Shown one piece after another: positions 19,193 through 29,400 of a DNA stretch of 64,000 nucleotides (within the stretch, counting starts at the first letter, position 1; each line of letters opens with the position of its first letter). The stretch is from NCBI RefSeq assembly GCF_900176485.1, contig NZ_FWYD01000010.1, forward strand, positions 45,231 through 109,230, given 5' to 3'. The position numbers and the translations under genes are program-made. The DNA comes from Primorskyibacter flagellatus. GTDB lineage: Bacteria; Pseudomonadota; Alphaproteobacteria; Rhodobacterales; Rhodobacteraceae. The notes under the pieces are model-generated. The model ran no database searches, was not told the DNA's origin, and saw only the letters and a program-made list of their open reading frames with translations.

Positions 19193-20239
19193 TCAAGCGG
19201 CGCGGGCCCGGTGTCTGTGATACTTCTCCAGCCACGTTTCAGCGAAACGCAGCACTTCATCCTCTGTCGTCGCAGGCCCCAGTGACACGCGGATCGCGCT
19301 CGCCGCCACGGCCTCGTCATATCCCATCGCGGTCAGTACGCGACTGGCGCGCACCTTGCCACTGGAACAGGCAGAGCCCGCCGAAATGGCAAAGCCCGCA
19401 AGATCCATCTGCATGACCTGCGTCTCCCCCTTCCAGCCCGGCGTCGCAAGGCAAGAGGTGTTGGGCAGACGACGCGCTGATTTCCCGACTAAAATAGTCT
19501 CTTTTGCGCCAGCCTCAATAGCTATTTCTAGAATGTTTCTAAGTTTTTCGACCCGATCCCAAATACCGGCATCAAGGTCTCGCGCCGCCGCCTCTGCCGC
19601 GGCACCGAATCCCGCGATCCCGATAACATTCTCCGTTCCGGACCGACGCCCCATCTCCTGCCCGCCGCCCCGAATCTGTGCAGCCAGATCCGTGCCCCGC
19701 TTCATCACCAGCGCGCCCACACCTTTTGGGCCACCCAGCTTATGCGCCGAGATCAGCGCCATCTGCGCGCCCGACCAGTTGAACGCAAAGGGCAGCTTTC
19801 CAAAAGCCTGCGTCATATCGCTGACAGCCAACCCCTGCGGCAAGTCCTGCACCACCCCGGTCTCGGAATTGGCCTGTTGCAAGGCACTGCCTTCGGGGTG
19901 CGTTACCGTCACATGCCCCGCACCATCGACAACCAGGCCGTCTGATACCCAAGCCATCACCGCATCATGCTCTATCGCCGCCCCGTCCAGCTTCCTGCCG
20001 ATACAGGCCAAAGCCGCCGCCTCGGTGGCACCCGATGTAAAGACAATATCCGCACCTTCCGCTCCCAGGGCTGCCGCCACTTGCGCCCGAGCTTTCTCGA
20101 CAATCGCTTTTGCGGCGCGACCTTCTGAATGCACCGATGACGGATTGCCTACAACATCCATCGCCGAAATCATCGCGTCACGCGCCTCGACCCGCAACAA
20201 CGCCGTCGCATTATAATCAAGGTAAACGCGCGACTTCAC
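19193..20239 (-). CDS. Cysteine desulfurase, NifS/IscS group
   Basis: The 348-residue PLP enzyme has the PLP lysine in [10 protein letters not shown] and the mobile-loop cysteine in GSACSSGKV, which marks group I desulfurases. The start is probably GTG at 20239, eight bases after GAAGG; a TTG six bases further upstream is the alternative. It is the second gene of the operon, after iscR. Bases 19485-19560 inside it are strikingly AT-rich, with codons rare for this genome (AGA, CTA, ATA, TTA), and contain palindromes. Confidence 0.9.
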   Translation of the reverse strand: MKSRVYLDYNATALLRVEARDAMISAMDVVGNPSSVHSEGRAAKAIVEKARAQVAAALGAEGADIVFTSGATEAAALACIGRKLDGAAIEHDAVMAWVSDGLVVDGAGHVTVTHPEGSALQQANSETGVVQDLPQGLAVSDMTQAFGKLPFAFNWSGAQMALISAHKLGGPKGVGALVMKRGTDLAAQIRGGGQEMGRRSGTENVIGIAGFGAAAEAAARDLDAGIWDRVEKLRNILEIAIEAGAKETILVGKSARRLPNTSCLATPGWKGETQVMQMDLAGFAISAGSACSSGKVRASRVLTAMGYDEAVAASAIRVSLGPATTEDEVLRFAETWLEKYHRHRARAA

Positions 20240-20247
20240 ACCCAACC

Positions 20248-20313
20248 CTTCTTCTTGGCAAAAATACTCCGGGGGTGAATGCCGCCGCAGGCGGCAGAGG
20301 GGGCTGGCCCCCT
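20248..20313 (-). repeat. Intergenic hairpin/CGGAGTATTTTT/CCAAGAAGAAG module, copy 1
   Basis: Read leftwards this is a GC hairpin AGGGGG-CTGG... (20298-20313, perfect) and GCCGCC-N3-GGCGGC (20281-20295). They are followed by a CGGAGTATTTTT block, then G and CCAAGAAGAAG (ending 20248). The last part supplies the purine-rich ribosome-binding region of the cysteine desulfurase. A second copy in inverted orientation lies at 21712-21761. Confidence 0.75.
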
Positions 20314-20360
20314 CCTTCGGGCGCGCAAGACGCGCGCAAACGGCCTGTCACAGAGCGACA

Positions 20361-20822
20361 TCATTCCTCATCCACCACGGCGAACAAGGTTGGTACCGCC
20401 GGACAGGGTGCCAACCCGTTACCCACGATATCCGAAAGGCGGGTCTGATGCAGAAACACATAGACATGCGCGCTCAATCCCTCCCACAAACGGTTGGTCA
20501 GCGATTGCGCGCGACTGCCCGACAGCCCACCTGACGCACCCGCGCCCTTATGCATCGCATCAACTGTCTCATCCACGGCCGCCAAAACTTCGACAACGCG
20601 AATCTCGCTCGCTGGACGCGCCAGACGATACCCCCCGCCCGGGCCGCGGACCGAATCCACCAGCCCAGAACGCCGCAGCTTGACAAAAAGCTGCTCGAGA
20701 TAAGGCAACGAAACGTCCTGACGTTTGGCAATATCCCCAAGCGTCACCAGATCGCCTTGCGGCTGAAGAGCAATATCAACCAGTGCCACCATGGCATAAC
20801 GCCCCTTCGTGCTTAGTTTCAA
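20361..20822 (-). CDS. iscR: Rrf2-family regulator IscR
   Basis: The 153-residue winged-helix repressor senses iron-sulfur status and controls this operon. MKLSTKGRYAMVALVDIAL and the recognition-helix segment ISLP-type SLPYLEQLFVKLRRSGLV are classic. The start codon is TTG at 20822, fixed by the family N-terminus and by GAGGGGAG nine bases upstream. The three clustered cysteines of E. coli IscR are absent; the only cysteine is Cys140. Rhodobacter IscR is also known to have lost most cluster cysteines, so this is a lineage trait. Confidence 0.93.
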   Translation of the reverse strand: MKLSTKGRYAMVALVDIALQPQGDLVTLGDIAKRQDVSLPYLEQLFVKLRRSGLVDSVRGPGGGYRLARPASEIRVVEVLAAVDETVDAMHKGAGASGGLSGSRAQSLTNRLWEGLSAHVYVFLHQTRLSDIVGNGLAPCPAVPTLFAVVDEE

Positions 20823-20906
20823 CGCACCGAACTCCCCTCGCGAAACGATTGACGTCTGCTGCCGCAGGGCTTATCTGCCATGCAGCCTGACCGGCCTCAA
20901 GCCGGA

Positions 20907-20944
20907 TTAGAACCATTCTAAGGTGCTTGAGTGATTTCGTCAAG
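20907..20944 (-). promoter_or_regulatory. Iron-responsive promoter of the iscR-suf operon (ICE/Irr box plus IscR-like repeat)
   Basis: Reading leftwards, TTGACG (20942-20937), a 17-bp spacer and TAGAAT (20919-20914) form a near-consensus sigma-70 promoter. The -10 box lies inside TTAGAA-N3-TTCTAA (20907-20921), a perfect match to the ICE element bound by the haem-sensing regulator Irr. The -35 box lies inside CTTGA-N9-TCAAG (20926-20944), an inverted repeat like the Rhodobacterales iron-Rhodo-box attributed to IscR. Both sites would block RNA polymerase. The hydrolase gene starts divergently 37 bp away. Confidence 0.75.
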
Positions 20945-20980
20945 AATATTGCCGCACCCTACCAGGAGCCAGACCCGACC

Positions 20981-21634
20981 ATGCCCGAGGTGATTTTTCC
21001 CGGACCCGAAGGCCGCCTCGAAGGCCGCTACCACCCGCAAAAGGAACGCGACGCGCCGATCGCCATCGTGCTGCACCCGCATCCGCAATTTGGCGGAACG
21101 ATGAACAACAAGGTTGTCTACAACCTGCATTATGCGTTTTACAACATGGGCTTCACGGTCCTGCGGTTCAATTTCCGCGGTGTGGGGCGCAGTCAGGGTG
21201 AGTACGATCAGGGCATTGGCGAGCTGTCGGATGCGGCCTCGGCCCTTGATTACCTGCAATCGATGAACAACAACTCCAAGCATTGCTGGGTTGCGGGTTT
21301 CAGTTTCGGGGCATGGATCGGCATGCAGCTGCTCATGCGCCGCCCCGAGATCACCGGCTTCATCTCTGTCAGCCCTCCTGCCAATATGTATGATTTTTCC
21401 TTCCTGGCACCCTGCCCGTCCTCTGGCCTGGTGATCAACGGCACCACGGACCGCGTTGCGCCGCCTGCGGATACACGGACGCTTGTGGGCAAGCTGCACG
21501 AACAGAAAGGCATCACCGTCACCCATCAGGAGATCGACGGCGCGGGCCATTTCTTTGAAGAGCCGCATATGGACACGATGATCGGAAACGTTTCTGAATA
21601 TGTGAAGCGCCGCCTGACGGAAAACACGCGCTGA
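20981..21634 (+). CDS. Alpha/beta hydrolase (COG2945 type)
   Basis: The 217-residue cytoplasmic hydrolase starts MPEVIFPGPEGRLEGRYHP. The nucleophile elbow is GFSFGAWIG (catalytic Ser), preceded by NFRGVGRSQG, and the catalytic His is in DGAGHFFEE. The ATG at 20981 follows AGGAG by 12 bases; a TTG start at 20927 would fall inside the divergent iron promoter and is rejected. It is unlikely to be co-regulated with suf by the same start, though the shared control region could affect both. Substrate is unknown. Confidence 0.82.
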   Translation: MPEVIFPGPEGRLEGRYHPQKERDAPIAIVLHPHPQFGGTMNNKVVYNLHYAFYNMGFTVLRFNFRGVGRSQGEYDQGIGELSDAASALDYLQSMNNNSKHCWVAGFSFGAWIGMQLLMRRPEITGFISVSPPANMYDFSFLAPCPSSGLVINGTTDRVAPPADTRTLVGKLHEQKGITVTHQEIDGAGHFFEEPHMDTMIGNVSEYVKRRLTENTR

Positions 21635-21711
21635 GCAGGTGAGCACAGGCAAATGGGTGTTGAACCCTTTTTGTGATGAATTATCCGACATGCCTGTTTG
21701 AAATTGCGGGA

Positions 21712-21761
21712 GTGAGGGGCCAGCCCCTCACACACCCCGGAGTATTTTTACCAAGAAGAAG
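21712..21761 (+). repeat. Intergenic hairpin/CGGAGTATTTTT/CCAAGAAGAAG module, copy 2
   Basis: GTGAGGGG-CCAG-CCCCTCAC (21712-21731) is a perfect 8-bp hairpin. It is followed by ACACCC and CGGAGTATTTTT, then A and CCAAGAAGAAG (ending 21761). It differs from copy 1 by one base in the linear part. It sits between the convergent hydrolase and lpdA genes. Confidence 0.75.
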
Positions 21762-21798
21762 CAGTGATTGGTTTTTTCTTTGCCCATTTTATGGGGAG

Positions 21799-23193
21799 TC
21801 AGACGTGGATTGCGCGGCCGTAGGCATCCAGCACGCTTTCATGCATCATCTCTGACAGGGTCGGATGCGGGAAGACGGTTTGCATCAGGTCTTCTTCGGT
21901 TGTCTCAAGCTGTCGGGCGACGACATAGCCCTGGATCAGTTCGGTGACCTCGGCACCGACCATATGGGCACCAAGCAGCGCGCCGGTCTTGGCGTCGAAT
22001 ATGGTCTTTATCAGGCCTTCCGCCTCGCCAAGAGCAATAGCCTTGCCATTTCCGATGAATGGGAAACGGCCCACATTGATGTCAAAACCTTTCTCTTTGG
22101 CCTGCGCCTCTGTCAGACCGACGCTGGCGATTTGCGGCTGGCAATAGGTGCAGCCGGCAATCGCTTCGGGTGATACGCTGTGCGGCTGACCGCCTGCTAT
22201 GAGTTCCGCAACCATCACGCCTTCGTGGCTGGCTTTGTGTGCAAGCCAGGGCGCGCCTGCGAGGTCTCCGATGGCGTAGAGGCCCGGCACACCGGTACGA
22301 CAATATTCATCCGTGACCACATGGGTTTTTTCGACCTTCACGTCCAGCGCGTCCAGCCCCAGACCTTCGGTATTGCCAACGATCCCCACAGCAGAGATCA
22401 CCGTGTCGAATGCCTGTGTCTCGGTCTTGCCTGCCTGTTCGATATGGGCCTGGACGCCTGCCTTAGCGCGCTCAAGTTTCGTGACCATGGTTTTTTCGCG
22501 TATGGTCATGCCCTGTTTCACAAAGGCTTTTTTTGCGAAAGTCGAAATCTCGGCATCTTCGACCGGCAGGATCCGGTCCATGACTTCGACAACGGTCGTG
22601 TCCGCGCCCAGCGTATTGTAGAAGCTGGCAAATTCAATGCCGATGGCCCCGGATCCGATGACCAGCAGACGCTTGGGCATATGCGGCGGTTGCAGCGCGT
22701 GTTTGTAGGTCCAGACATGTTTGCCATCCGCCTCAAGCCCCGGCAATTCCCGGGCGCGGGCTCCGGTGGCCAGCACGATATTGTCGGCTTCAAGCTCCTG
22801 CGTACCGTTGTCGGTCTTCACTCTGACCCGGCCTTTGGCAGGCAGCGTCGCCTCGCCCATGAAGGTTGTGATTTTGTTTTTCTTCATCAGGTGGCCGATG
22901 CCGGAATTGAGTTGCTTGGCCACGCCGCGCGAGCGTTTCACCACCGCATCCAGATCATAACCGATGCCATCGGCCTTCAGCCCAAAGTCACCGGCCCGTT
23001 GCATCAGGTGAAAAACCTCGGACGAGCGCAGCAGTGCCTTGGTGGGAATGCAGCCCCAGTTGAGGCAGATCCCCCCCATATGTTCGCGCTCGACAATGGC
23101 GACATTAAGACCGAGTTGCGCGCCACGGATGGCGGCCACATAGCCGCCCGGCCCCGCTCCGATCACGATCATGTCGAATGTTTGCGACGCCAT
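21799..23193 (-). CDS. lpdA: Dihydrolipoyl dehydrogenase (E3)
   Basis: The 464-residue FAD flavoprotein reoxidises lipoamide of 2-oxo-acid dehydrogenase complexes. The FAD-binding GAGPGGYVAAIRGAQLG is near residue 12 and the redox-active disulfide is GGICLNWGCIPTKALL. The NAD-binding motif GSGAIGIEFASFYNTLG and the C-terminal dimer-interface HPTLSE (His-Glu pair) are present. GGAGGT lies eight bases before the ATG. No E1 or E2 genes adjoin it, so it could serve any complex. Confidence 0.95.
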   Translation of the reverse strand: MASQTFDMIVIGAGPGGYVAAIRGAQLGLNVAIVEREHMGGICLNWGCIPTKALLRSSEVFHLMQRAGDFGLKADGIGYDLDAVVKRSRGVAKQLNSGIGHLMKKNKITTFMGEATLPAKGRVRVKTDNGTQELEADNIVLATGARARELPGLEADGKHVWTYKHALQPPHMPKRLLVIGSGAIGIEFASFYNTLGADTTVVEVMDRILPVEDAEISTFAKKAFVKQGMTIREKTMVTKLERAKAGVQAHIEQAGKTETQAFDTVISAVGIVGNTEGLGLDALDVKVEKTHVVTDEYCRTGVPGLYAIGDLAGAPWLAHKASHEGVMVAELIAGGQPHSVSPEAIAGCTYCQPQIASVGLTEAQAKEKGFDINVGRFPFIGNGKAIALGEAEGLIKTIFDAKTGALLGAHMVGAEVTELIQGYVVARQLETTEEDLMQTVFPHPTLSEMMHESVLDAYGRAIHV

Positions 23194-23310
23194 AGCGTGG
23201 ACCTCCGGTTCGTTCTGTCATGCCGAAGCACGCTAGCCGAAGAGCTGAAGGGCATCAACGGGAACCGGGGCGACACGGGGCCGCCCGCGCCCGTTATCGA
23301 ATAGGACCTG

Positions 23311-23889
23311 TCAGGCCGGGACGTTGATCTGCTTCAACATTTTTGCGTAACCGCCTGCGGCCATGAACTCTGCTTCGGCGTCGGTTGTCTTTCGTCCAAG
23401 CGCGTCATTGCGATAGGGAAACCGTCCAAACTGGCGAATGATCTCGCGATGCGCCTGTGCATGGGTAAGGTTGCTTGTGCCGGTTTCCTTCATCCGGTCG
23501 CTCATCAGCCGGATGCACCTGTCCTGATCACACAGGTTTTCCGAATGCATCATTGGCAGGTAGAAAAACTGCCGCGCAGGTTCGTCGATCTTCAGATCCC
23601 AGCCGCGTTTGACCGCTTGTTTCGCAGCGGCCAGACCGATCTTGTCAGACGCGAAGGACTGCTCTGTGCCGCGGAACATGTTGCGGGGGAACTGGTCGAC
23701 AAGGATGATATAGGCCAGCGCCCCGGACGGGTAGGTCAGCCACATCGCGTGACGCCCCTCCATCGCGCCTTGCCAGCTCTCAAGAAACTTGTCGCGTATC
23801 TGCGCGTCCAGCTCCTTGCTACCCTGATACCAACCTTTTGGCCCGATTTCATCGAGCCAGAACTTGAGAACATCTTCAGGTGCCACCAT
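23311..23889 (-). CDS. DUF924 family protein
   Basis: This 192-residue all-helical protein has the DUF924 signatures VDQFPRNMFRGT and RQFGRFPYRNDALGR. It starts VAPEDVLKFWLDEIGPKGWY after AAGGAG nine bases upstream. The family has a TPR-like fold and is widespread; no biochemical function is established. It lies 117 bp from lpdA on the same strand. Confidence 0.9.
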   Translation of the reverse strand: MVAPEDVLKFWLDEIGPKGWYQGSKELDAQIRDKFLESWQGAMEGRHAMWLTYPSGALAYIILVDQFPRNMFRGTEQSFASDKIGLAAAKQAVKRGWDLKIDEPARQFFYLPMMHSENLCDQDRCIRLMSDRMKETGTSNLTHAQAHREIIRQFGRFPYRNDALGRKTTDAEAEFMAAGGYAKMLKQINVPA

Positions 23890-23986
23890 GGCTCACACTC
23901 CTTGCGGTTTGCCCCCCCGCAGATGCGAGAATGCTAACACCTCATTAACAGTTTGAAACAGTAACAAATTACGACAAACCGTCACA

Positions 23987-25249
23987 TCATGCAGCGGCGT
24001 CCTGAGGCTCGTCCTGCGCGCTTTCGATTGCCAGTTCCTGTGCCACCTCGACAGCGACGGGTGTCGAGCCCGCGGTCAGCGGCGAATAAGCCGCGGTTTC
24101 TTCAATCGACGGTGCCGCACGTTGTGTCATCCGGTAGAGGGCATAGCCCGTCAGGGAGAGCATCAGACCGGCAATGAACACGAAGAACCCGCCGGGTCCA
24201 AACACCTCGATCATCCAGCCGGTGATCAACGGGCCCGCAATGGCACCAAGCCCGTTGATGAACAGCAATCCACCAGACGAGGCGGCCATGTCCTCGGTCC
24301 CGAGGAAGTCGTTTGTATAGGCGATCAGCAGCGAATAAAGCGGATTGGACATGCCGCCGATCAGGAAGGCCGCCACCAGCATCAGCGCGAAATTTCCGTT
24401 CAGCAAGACCGCAACCGATGCCGCGACACCGCCGATACCGGCGCAGATCGTGATCAATTCGCGCCGGTCCATCCGGTCGGAGAGCCAGCCAAGCGGATAT
24501 TGCAACACCAGCGCACCAACATAGAACGACGCCACAAACATCGAGATTTGCGTCAGCGTCATGCCCGCCTGCGTTCCGTACACCGCCGCCATGCCGAATT
24601 GCGATGCGAAAACACCGCCCAGCAAGAACATGCCAACACAGCCCAAAGGCGAGGTGTGGTACAGCACGCTTAGCTTCATCGGTTTGGTCGTCTCGAACGC
24701 CGGCGTCGGCGAGATCGACAACAGGATCGGGGCAAAGGCGATAGACACCAGCACCGACGGAATCACATAGAGCAGATAGCCGGACTGATCCGGCACCAGA
24801 AGCAAACCCTGCGAAGCAATAATTCCGACCATTTGCACGATCATGTAAAGCGATAGCGACTGTCCGCGGGTCTCGTTGCTGGCGGCGTTATTCAACCAGC
24901 TTTCGGCGGTGACATAGACGCCGCAATAGCAAAACCCGATGATCACACGGCCGATGATCCAGGCCGTCGGATGTTCAAACGTCGGATACATGATCAGCAC
25001 GGCCGAAATGAACGACCCAAGTGCTGCGAAGACACGGACATGGCCAACACGCCGGATCATTCCGGGCGTCATCCGCGACGCGAACAGGAAACCCAGGAAA
25101 TAGGCCGACATGACCATCGACATCTGGAAGGCGGAAAACCCCGCCTCGCCGCCCCGCACGCTGAGAAGCGACCCCTGAAGGCCATTGCCCAGCATCAGCA
25201 GCATCATGCCAAGCAAAAGCGCCCATGAGTTTTTGAGAACGTACAGCAT
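23987..25249 (-). CDS. MFS transporter
   Basis: The 420-residue protein has twelve predicted membrane segments. The loop 2-3 motif is ASRMTPGMIRRVGHVRVFA, and the second half has GWLSDRMDRRELIT, the MFS A-motif. A 45-residue acidic C-terminal tail follows the last helix. It resembles the YcaD/UMF-type single-component exporters. The start at 25249 has GGAGG seven bases upstream. Substrate is unknown. Confidence 0.85.
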   Translation of the reverse strand: MLYVLKNSWALLLGMMLLMLGNGLQGSLLSVRGGEAGFSAFQMSMVMSAYFLGFLFASRMTPGMIRRVGHVRVFAALGSFISAVLIMYPTFEHPTAWIIGRVIIGFCYCGVYVTAESWLNNAASNETRGQSLSLYMIVQMVGIIASQGLLLVPDQSGYLLYVIPSVLVSIAFAPILLSISPTPAFETTKPMKLSVLYHTSPLGCVGMFLLGGVFASQFGMAAVYGTQAGMTLTQISMFVASFYVGALVLQYPLGWLSDRMDRRELITICAGIGGVAASVAVLLNGNFALMLVAAFLIGGMSNPLYSLLIAYTNDFLGTEDMAASSGGLLFINGLGAIAGPLITGWMIEVFGPGGFFVFIAGLMLSLTGYALYRMTQRAAPSIEETAAYSPLTAGSTPVAVEVAQELAIESAQDEPQDAAA

Positions 25250-25346
25250 CGTGCCTCCGGCGGAACGAAAGAGAGTTTTGGCGCCAGGGCCTTTGTTTCA
25301 GCCTAAAGGCCGTGCGAAGAATCAACTGTCTTCGCAGCGACGCTCT

Positions 25347-26417
25347 TCATCCTTCGGCGTCGCTTTTGCAAGGCGGCAAAAGCAGCGAGGCATCGCCGTA
25401 GGAAAAGAAGCGGTATTCTGCCTCTACCGCATGCGCATAGATATGCCGGATCGTGTCCTGTCCCATCAGCGCCGAGACCAGCATCAGCAAGGTCGACTTG
25501 GGTAGATGAAAATTGGTCATCAGCGCGTCGGTGATGCGGAATTCGTAGCCCGGATAGATGAATATATCCGTATCGCCGGACCAGGCGCGGATCTCACCAT
25601 CTGCTGCCGCACTTTCGATCAGGCGCAGCGCCGTTGTCCCCACCGGGATGACACGCCCGCCCGCCGCGCGTGTGGCCGCGATCTCGGCGGCGGCCTCTTC
25701 CGTGACTTCGCCCCATTCGGCATGCATCCGGTGGGTGGTCACATCCTCGACCTTGACGGGCAGGAAGGTGCCCGCGCCGACATGCAATGTCACATGGGTA
25801 AACTGGATGCCGCCTTCGCGCAGAAGTGCCAGCAATTCGGAGTCAAAATGAAGCGACGCCGTGGGGGCGGCCACGGCACCGGGGCGTTTCGCCCACACGG
25901 TCTGATAGTCGGTCTTGTCCTGTTCGTCGGCGGGGCGTTTCGCGGCAATATAGGGCGGCAGCGGCATGGCCCCCGCCTCTGCCAGAGCCGTATCAAAATC
26001 GCTGCCTGTCAGATTGAAGCGCAGCCGGGCCTGCCCGTCTTTGCGCGCCTCGACCGTCGCGGACAGGTCAGGCGAAAAGGTGATTTCTTCGCCGTCGCGC
26101 ACTTTCTTCAGCGGTTTGAGCAGCGCCATCCAGCAACCATCCGCCGCCGGATCCAGCAGCGTGACTTCGATCCGAGCCTGCGTCAGTCCTTCGACCCCGT
26201 CACGTTCGCGCAGGCCCGACAGCCGCGCCGGGATCACCCGCGTGTCGTTCAGCACCAGCCGGTCGCCGGGGCGCAGCCACGCCAACAGATCCGTGACCAC
26301 CGCATCGTGGATGCCATCGCCCTGCGCCACCAGCAACCGCGCCGAGGAACGCGGGTTCGCAGGGCGTGTGGCGATCAATTCGTCCGGCAGATCAAAGTCG
26401 AAATCGGCAAGCTTCAT
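25347..26417 (-). CDS. queA: S-adenosylmethionine:tRNA ribosyltransferase-isomerase
   Basis: The 356-residue enzyme transfers and isomerises the ribosyl of SAM onto preQ1 in tRNA, giving epoxyqueuosine. Its N-terminus [20 protein letters not shown] is typical, as are the internal [11 protein letters not shown] and [14 protein letters not shown] segments and the C-terminal [16 protein letters not shown]. Gene length is normal. It follows the AsmA-like gene by 30 bp on the same strand; no tgt follows in the window. Confidence 0.95.
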   Translation of the reverse strand: MKLADFDFDLPDELIATRPANPRSSARLLVAQGDGIHDAVVTDLLAWLRPGDRLVLNDTRVIPARLSGLRERDGVEGLTQARIEVTLLDPAADGCWMALLKPLKKVRDGEEITFSPDLSATVEARKDGQARLRFNLTGSDFDTALAEAGAMPLPPYIAAKRPADEQDKTDYQTVWAKRPGAVAAPTASLHFDSELLALLREGGIQFTHVTLHVGAGTFLPVKVEDVTTHRMHAEWGEVTEEAAAEIAATRAAGGRVIPVGTTALRLIESAAADGEIRAWSGDTDIFIYPGYEFRITDALMTNFHLPKSTLLMLVSALMGQDTIRHIYAHAVEAEYRFFSYGDASLLLPPCKSDAEG

Positions 26418-26447
26418 GGCGGGCTCTTCATCTGGGGCTTCGGTGCA

Positions 26448-29400
26448 TTACTGCGGGGTCGGCGGCGGCCTGCGAAAAATCTCGCGGAACATGCCCGGCG
26501 TCAGAATCGATAGCGGGTTCACGCCGACCTGTGGGGTATCCGAGGTGCCCTTGATGGTAAAGTTGAACCCGAGCAGCCCCTCGCCCTTGCGCGTCAACAG
26601 CGCCCCGATTCCGTTCAGGATATAGATCGGAGAGATCACGCCCTGAAAATCCATCGCCTTGTTGGCCAGCGTGTAATAGCCATCCAGCGACAGGCCCATC
26701 GACGGGCCAACAGCGCTGGATTGCGACAGGATCACCTGCGCAGGCGTCAAACGGAACTTGGCCTCTACATCCGTAAAGTAGATGCCGGGTCCGTTCATCT
26801 GGTCCAGCAAGCCCACGACGCTGATCCCGTCCAGCAGTGCGGCAAGCGCGTTGCCGCTGCGCAGGCGCGGATTGGTCACTTTCAAGATGCCGTCGAACGT
26901 GCCGGCGCGACCGGTCGGGCGCAGGGTCAGATCCATCTCGCCCCCGGCCACGTTTTTCAGCAAACCCGCCGCCGCAAATACCTTGCCTGCCTCTTGCGAC
27001 TGGATGCGGTAGGCACTGCCCCCGCCCCTTTGCGGCGAGACGACACCCGCAATATCCGGACCGCCGTTGATGCGTGCGGTGAACCTGCCATCCAGCCCGC
27101 CCCCGGTGGTGAACGTCCCCCGAAACGGCTGCAACGCAATCCCGTCAGAGATCTGCAACCGGTCAAGCGCCAGTGTGATCGGCCCGGTGCTGCCGCCCCC
27201 GCCACCTGATCCGCCACCGATGCTGGCCTTGCGCATATCGACGGTTCCGCCTTGCAGAGTGATTGCAAGCGGTGCCCCGGCACCGCGCCCGGTCAGCACC
27301 ACCGGCGCATCCAGCCAACCGTCCAGTTGCACGCGGTTCAGCGCAATTCGGTCCAGACTGCCATTGGCATTCAGCCGGACGTCGCCGACAGCACTCAGCC
27401 CCGCCCCCGACAGGCTGAGCCGGTCGATCTGAACAGGCTTCGAAAGCCGCCCCGCAACCTCCAGCCTGCCGGTCTGGCGCTGGCTCAGCCCCCAGTTCAG
27501 CGCATCAAGCCGCATCCCCAGCCCGGCCAGATTTGACGATAGCGAAAACTCTGGCGCACGATCCCTTTCAAGCGTCAGTGACAGATCTGCCTGCGCCTGT
27601 CCCGACAGCATCCCGCGCGGCAGCGCGATGCCGAACTCATCCGCAAAAGCCTGTCCCAGTTCCAGCTTTCCGGTCAGTTTGCTGGCGGCGCCGGGCTGGC
27701 CCAAGGGCATGCTCCAAGCGCCGTCGAACGGCACGGCGCCAAGCCGGGCGGGTCCGCTGATGCTCACGCTCTCCTGTGTGGCCTCAACCTTCAATTGCGC
27801 CGCGCGCAGGGTACGGCCGGGGATCAGCTTGTCGCTTTGCACATCGGTCAGATCCGCGTCGAAACGGAAGGTCATGTCGGGCAGCTTCACGCCTTTGCGC
27901 AATGGCCGTTCCATCCATCCCGTGACGGTCGCGCGCCCCTCGGCCACATCGACCGGACGCTTGGCGCGATCCATCACCGACAGCGGTTCGCGGTTCAGAA
28001 AGGCCAGCGCCGCCGGGATCCGGCCCGTCGCGTTCAACTCCAACCTGCCGGTGGCGGGGCGACGGGTTATGTCCGGAATGGTGAAGCTGGAGCCTGAAAT
28101 ATCCAGCGGCTGATCTTCGCTCGCCGCGACCCGCCCCTTGTCAACGGTCGCGAACAACCGCTTGCCATTGATGACAAACTGTCCCGACCCGCCGGTGACC
28201 GGCGGCAGGGTCCGCGCGTATTGCACCTGCGCGTTCTCGAATTCGGCACCCAGATATGTTGCCGGTGGCTTTCCGGGTTCGACACGCAGCGCGAATTGCA
28301 CATCCTGCAACACCCCACCCTGCACATTCTCGCGCACCCATTTGCGAGTCTTGGTCACCACATGCGGTGGCCAAAGCTCTTCCACACGAGCAGGCGCTAC
28401 CTTGGCCACGCGCGCATCCAGCGCCAAGTGCCAGCCCTCTTCCCCCGCTGCTGCCTCGCCCGAGATCCGCAGCGGCAGGTCTTCGTCCACCAGTCGCATC
28501 CGCCCCAGCGAAAAGCGGAACGGGTCCAACTCCAGCTGAAAATCAGCCTCGGCGCCTTTCAGGGCAAGATCCGTTTCAAAAAAACCGCCGGGATTGGTGC
28601 GGATGTCGGAGACACGGAACTGCCCCAGCATCGCACTGGGCCAGCCGCTTTGCAGGCCCGTCAACGTCGCGCGGCCCTCTGCCAGCGCCTGCCCCCAGTC
28701 GGACTTGACCGAGATTTCGTCGAAAACCAGTGTTTCCGTATCGGGGTGATAGGTAAAATAGGTGCGCGCGCCCGTGAAGGGCACCGGACTGGTCTGATCG
28801 GTGGGTTGCAGCACACCTTCGCCAATAGCCAGCGTCGCGTTCAGCGGGCCAAGGCTGCCATCGCCGAACATCTGCGCGCGCATCGACCCCGAGATCGGTG
28901 CCCTCAGCCCCTTGAGCCAGGCCAGCGCCGGGCCTTGCGTGGCAATATCGCGTGACGGCATATCCGCGAGCGTCACACCAAAGACCAGCCCTGGATCCCC
29001 GAGCGCGCTTTCGGCGTTGAGCGCGATCGTGGCCACATTTGTTCCCCCGCCAAGAACCGCGAAATCACCGCGCAGGGACAGCGACCGGTCACCGCGCGTC
29101 AGCGCAAGCCGCCCGCCATCGGCGGTCCAGCCGCGACGGGCGCGGGCATCCTCATAGCGCAGCGTCAAACCTTCGGCCGTGATCTCCTCCAGCGCATCAA
29201 GGCGCGGGTTGGCCAGTGCGGTGTCCACCGCTGTGATGATCGCAGGCAGGTCCGGCGCAGCCCCTTCGGGTGCCAGAGCATCGCCGAAAGACAGCCCAAA
29301 GCGGCCATCCCGATCGCGCCGCATGGTGACAAAAGCTCCCGCCAGCGTGACCGACTTCAGCTTCGGTTCGCCGCGCAGCAACGCCCCGCGTGACAGCACA

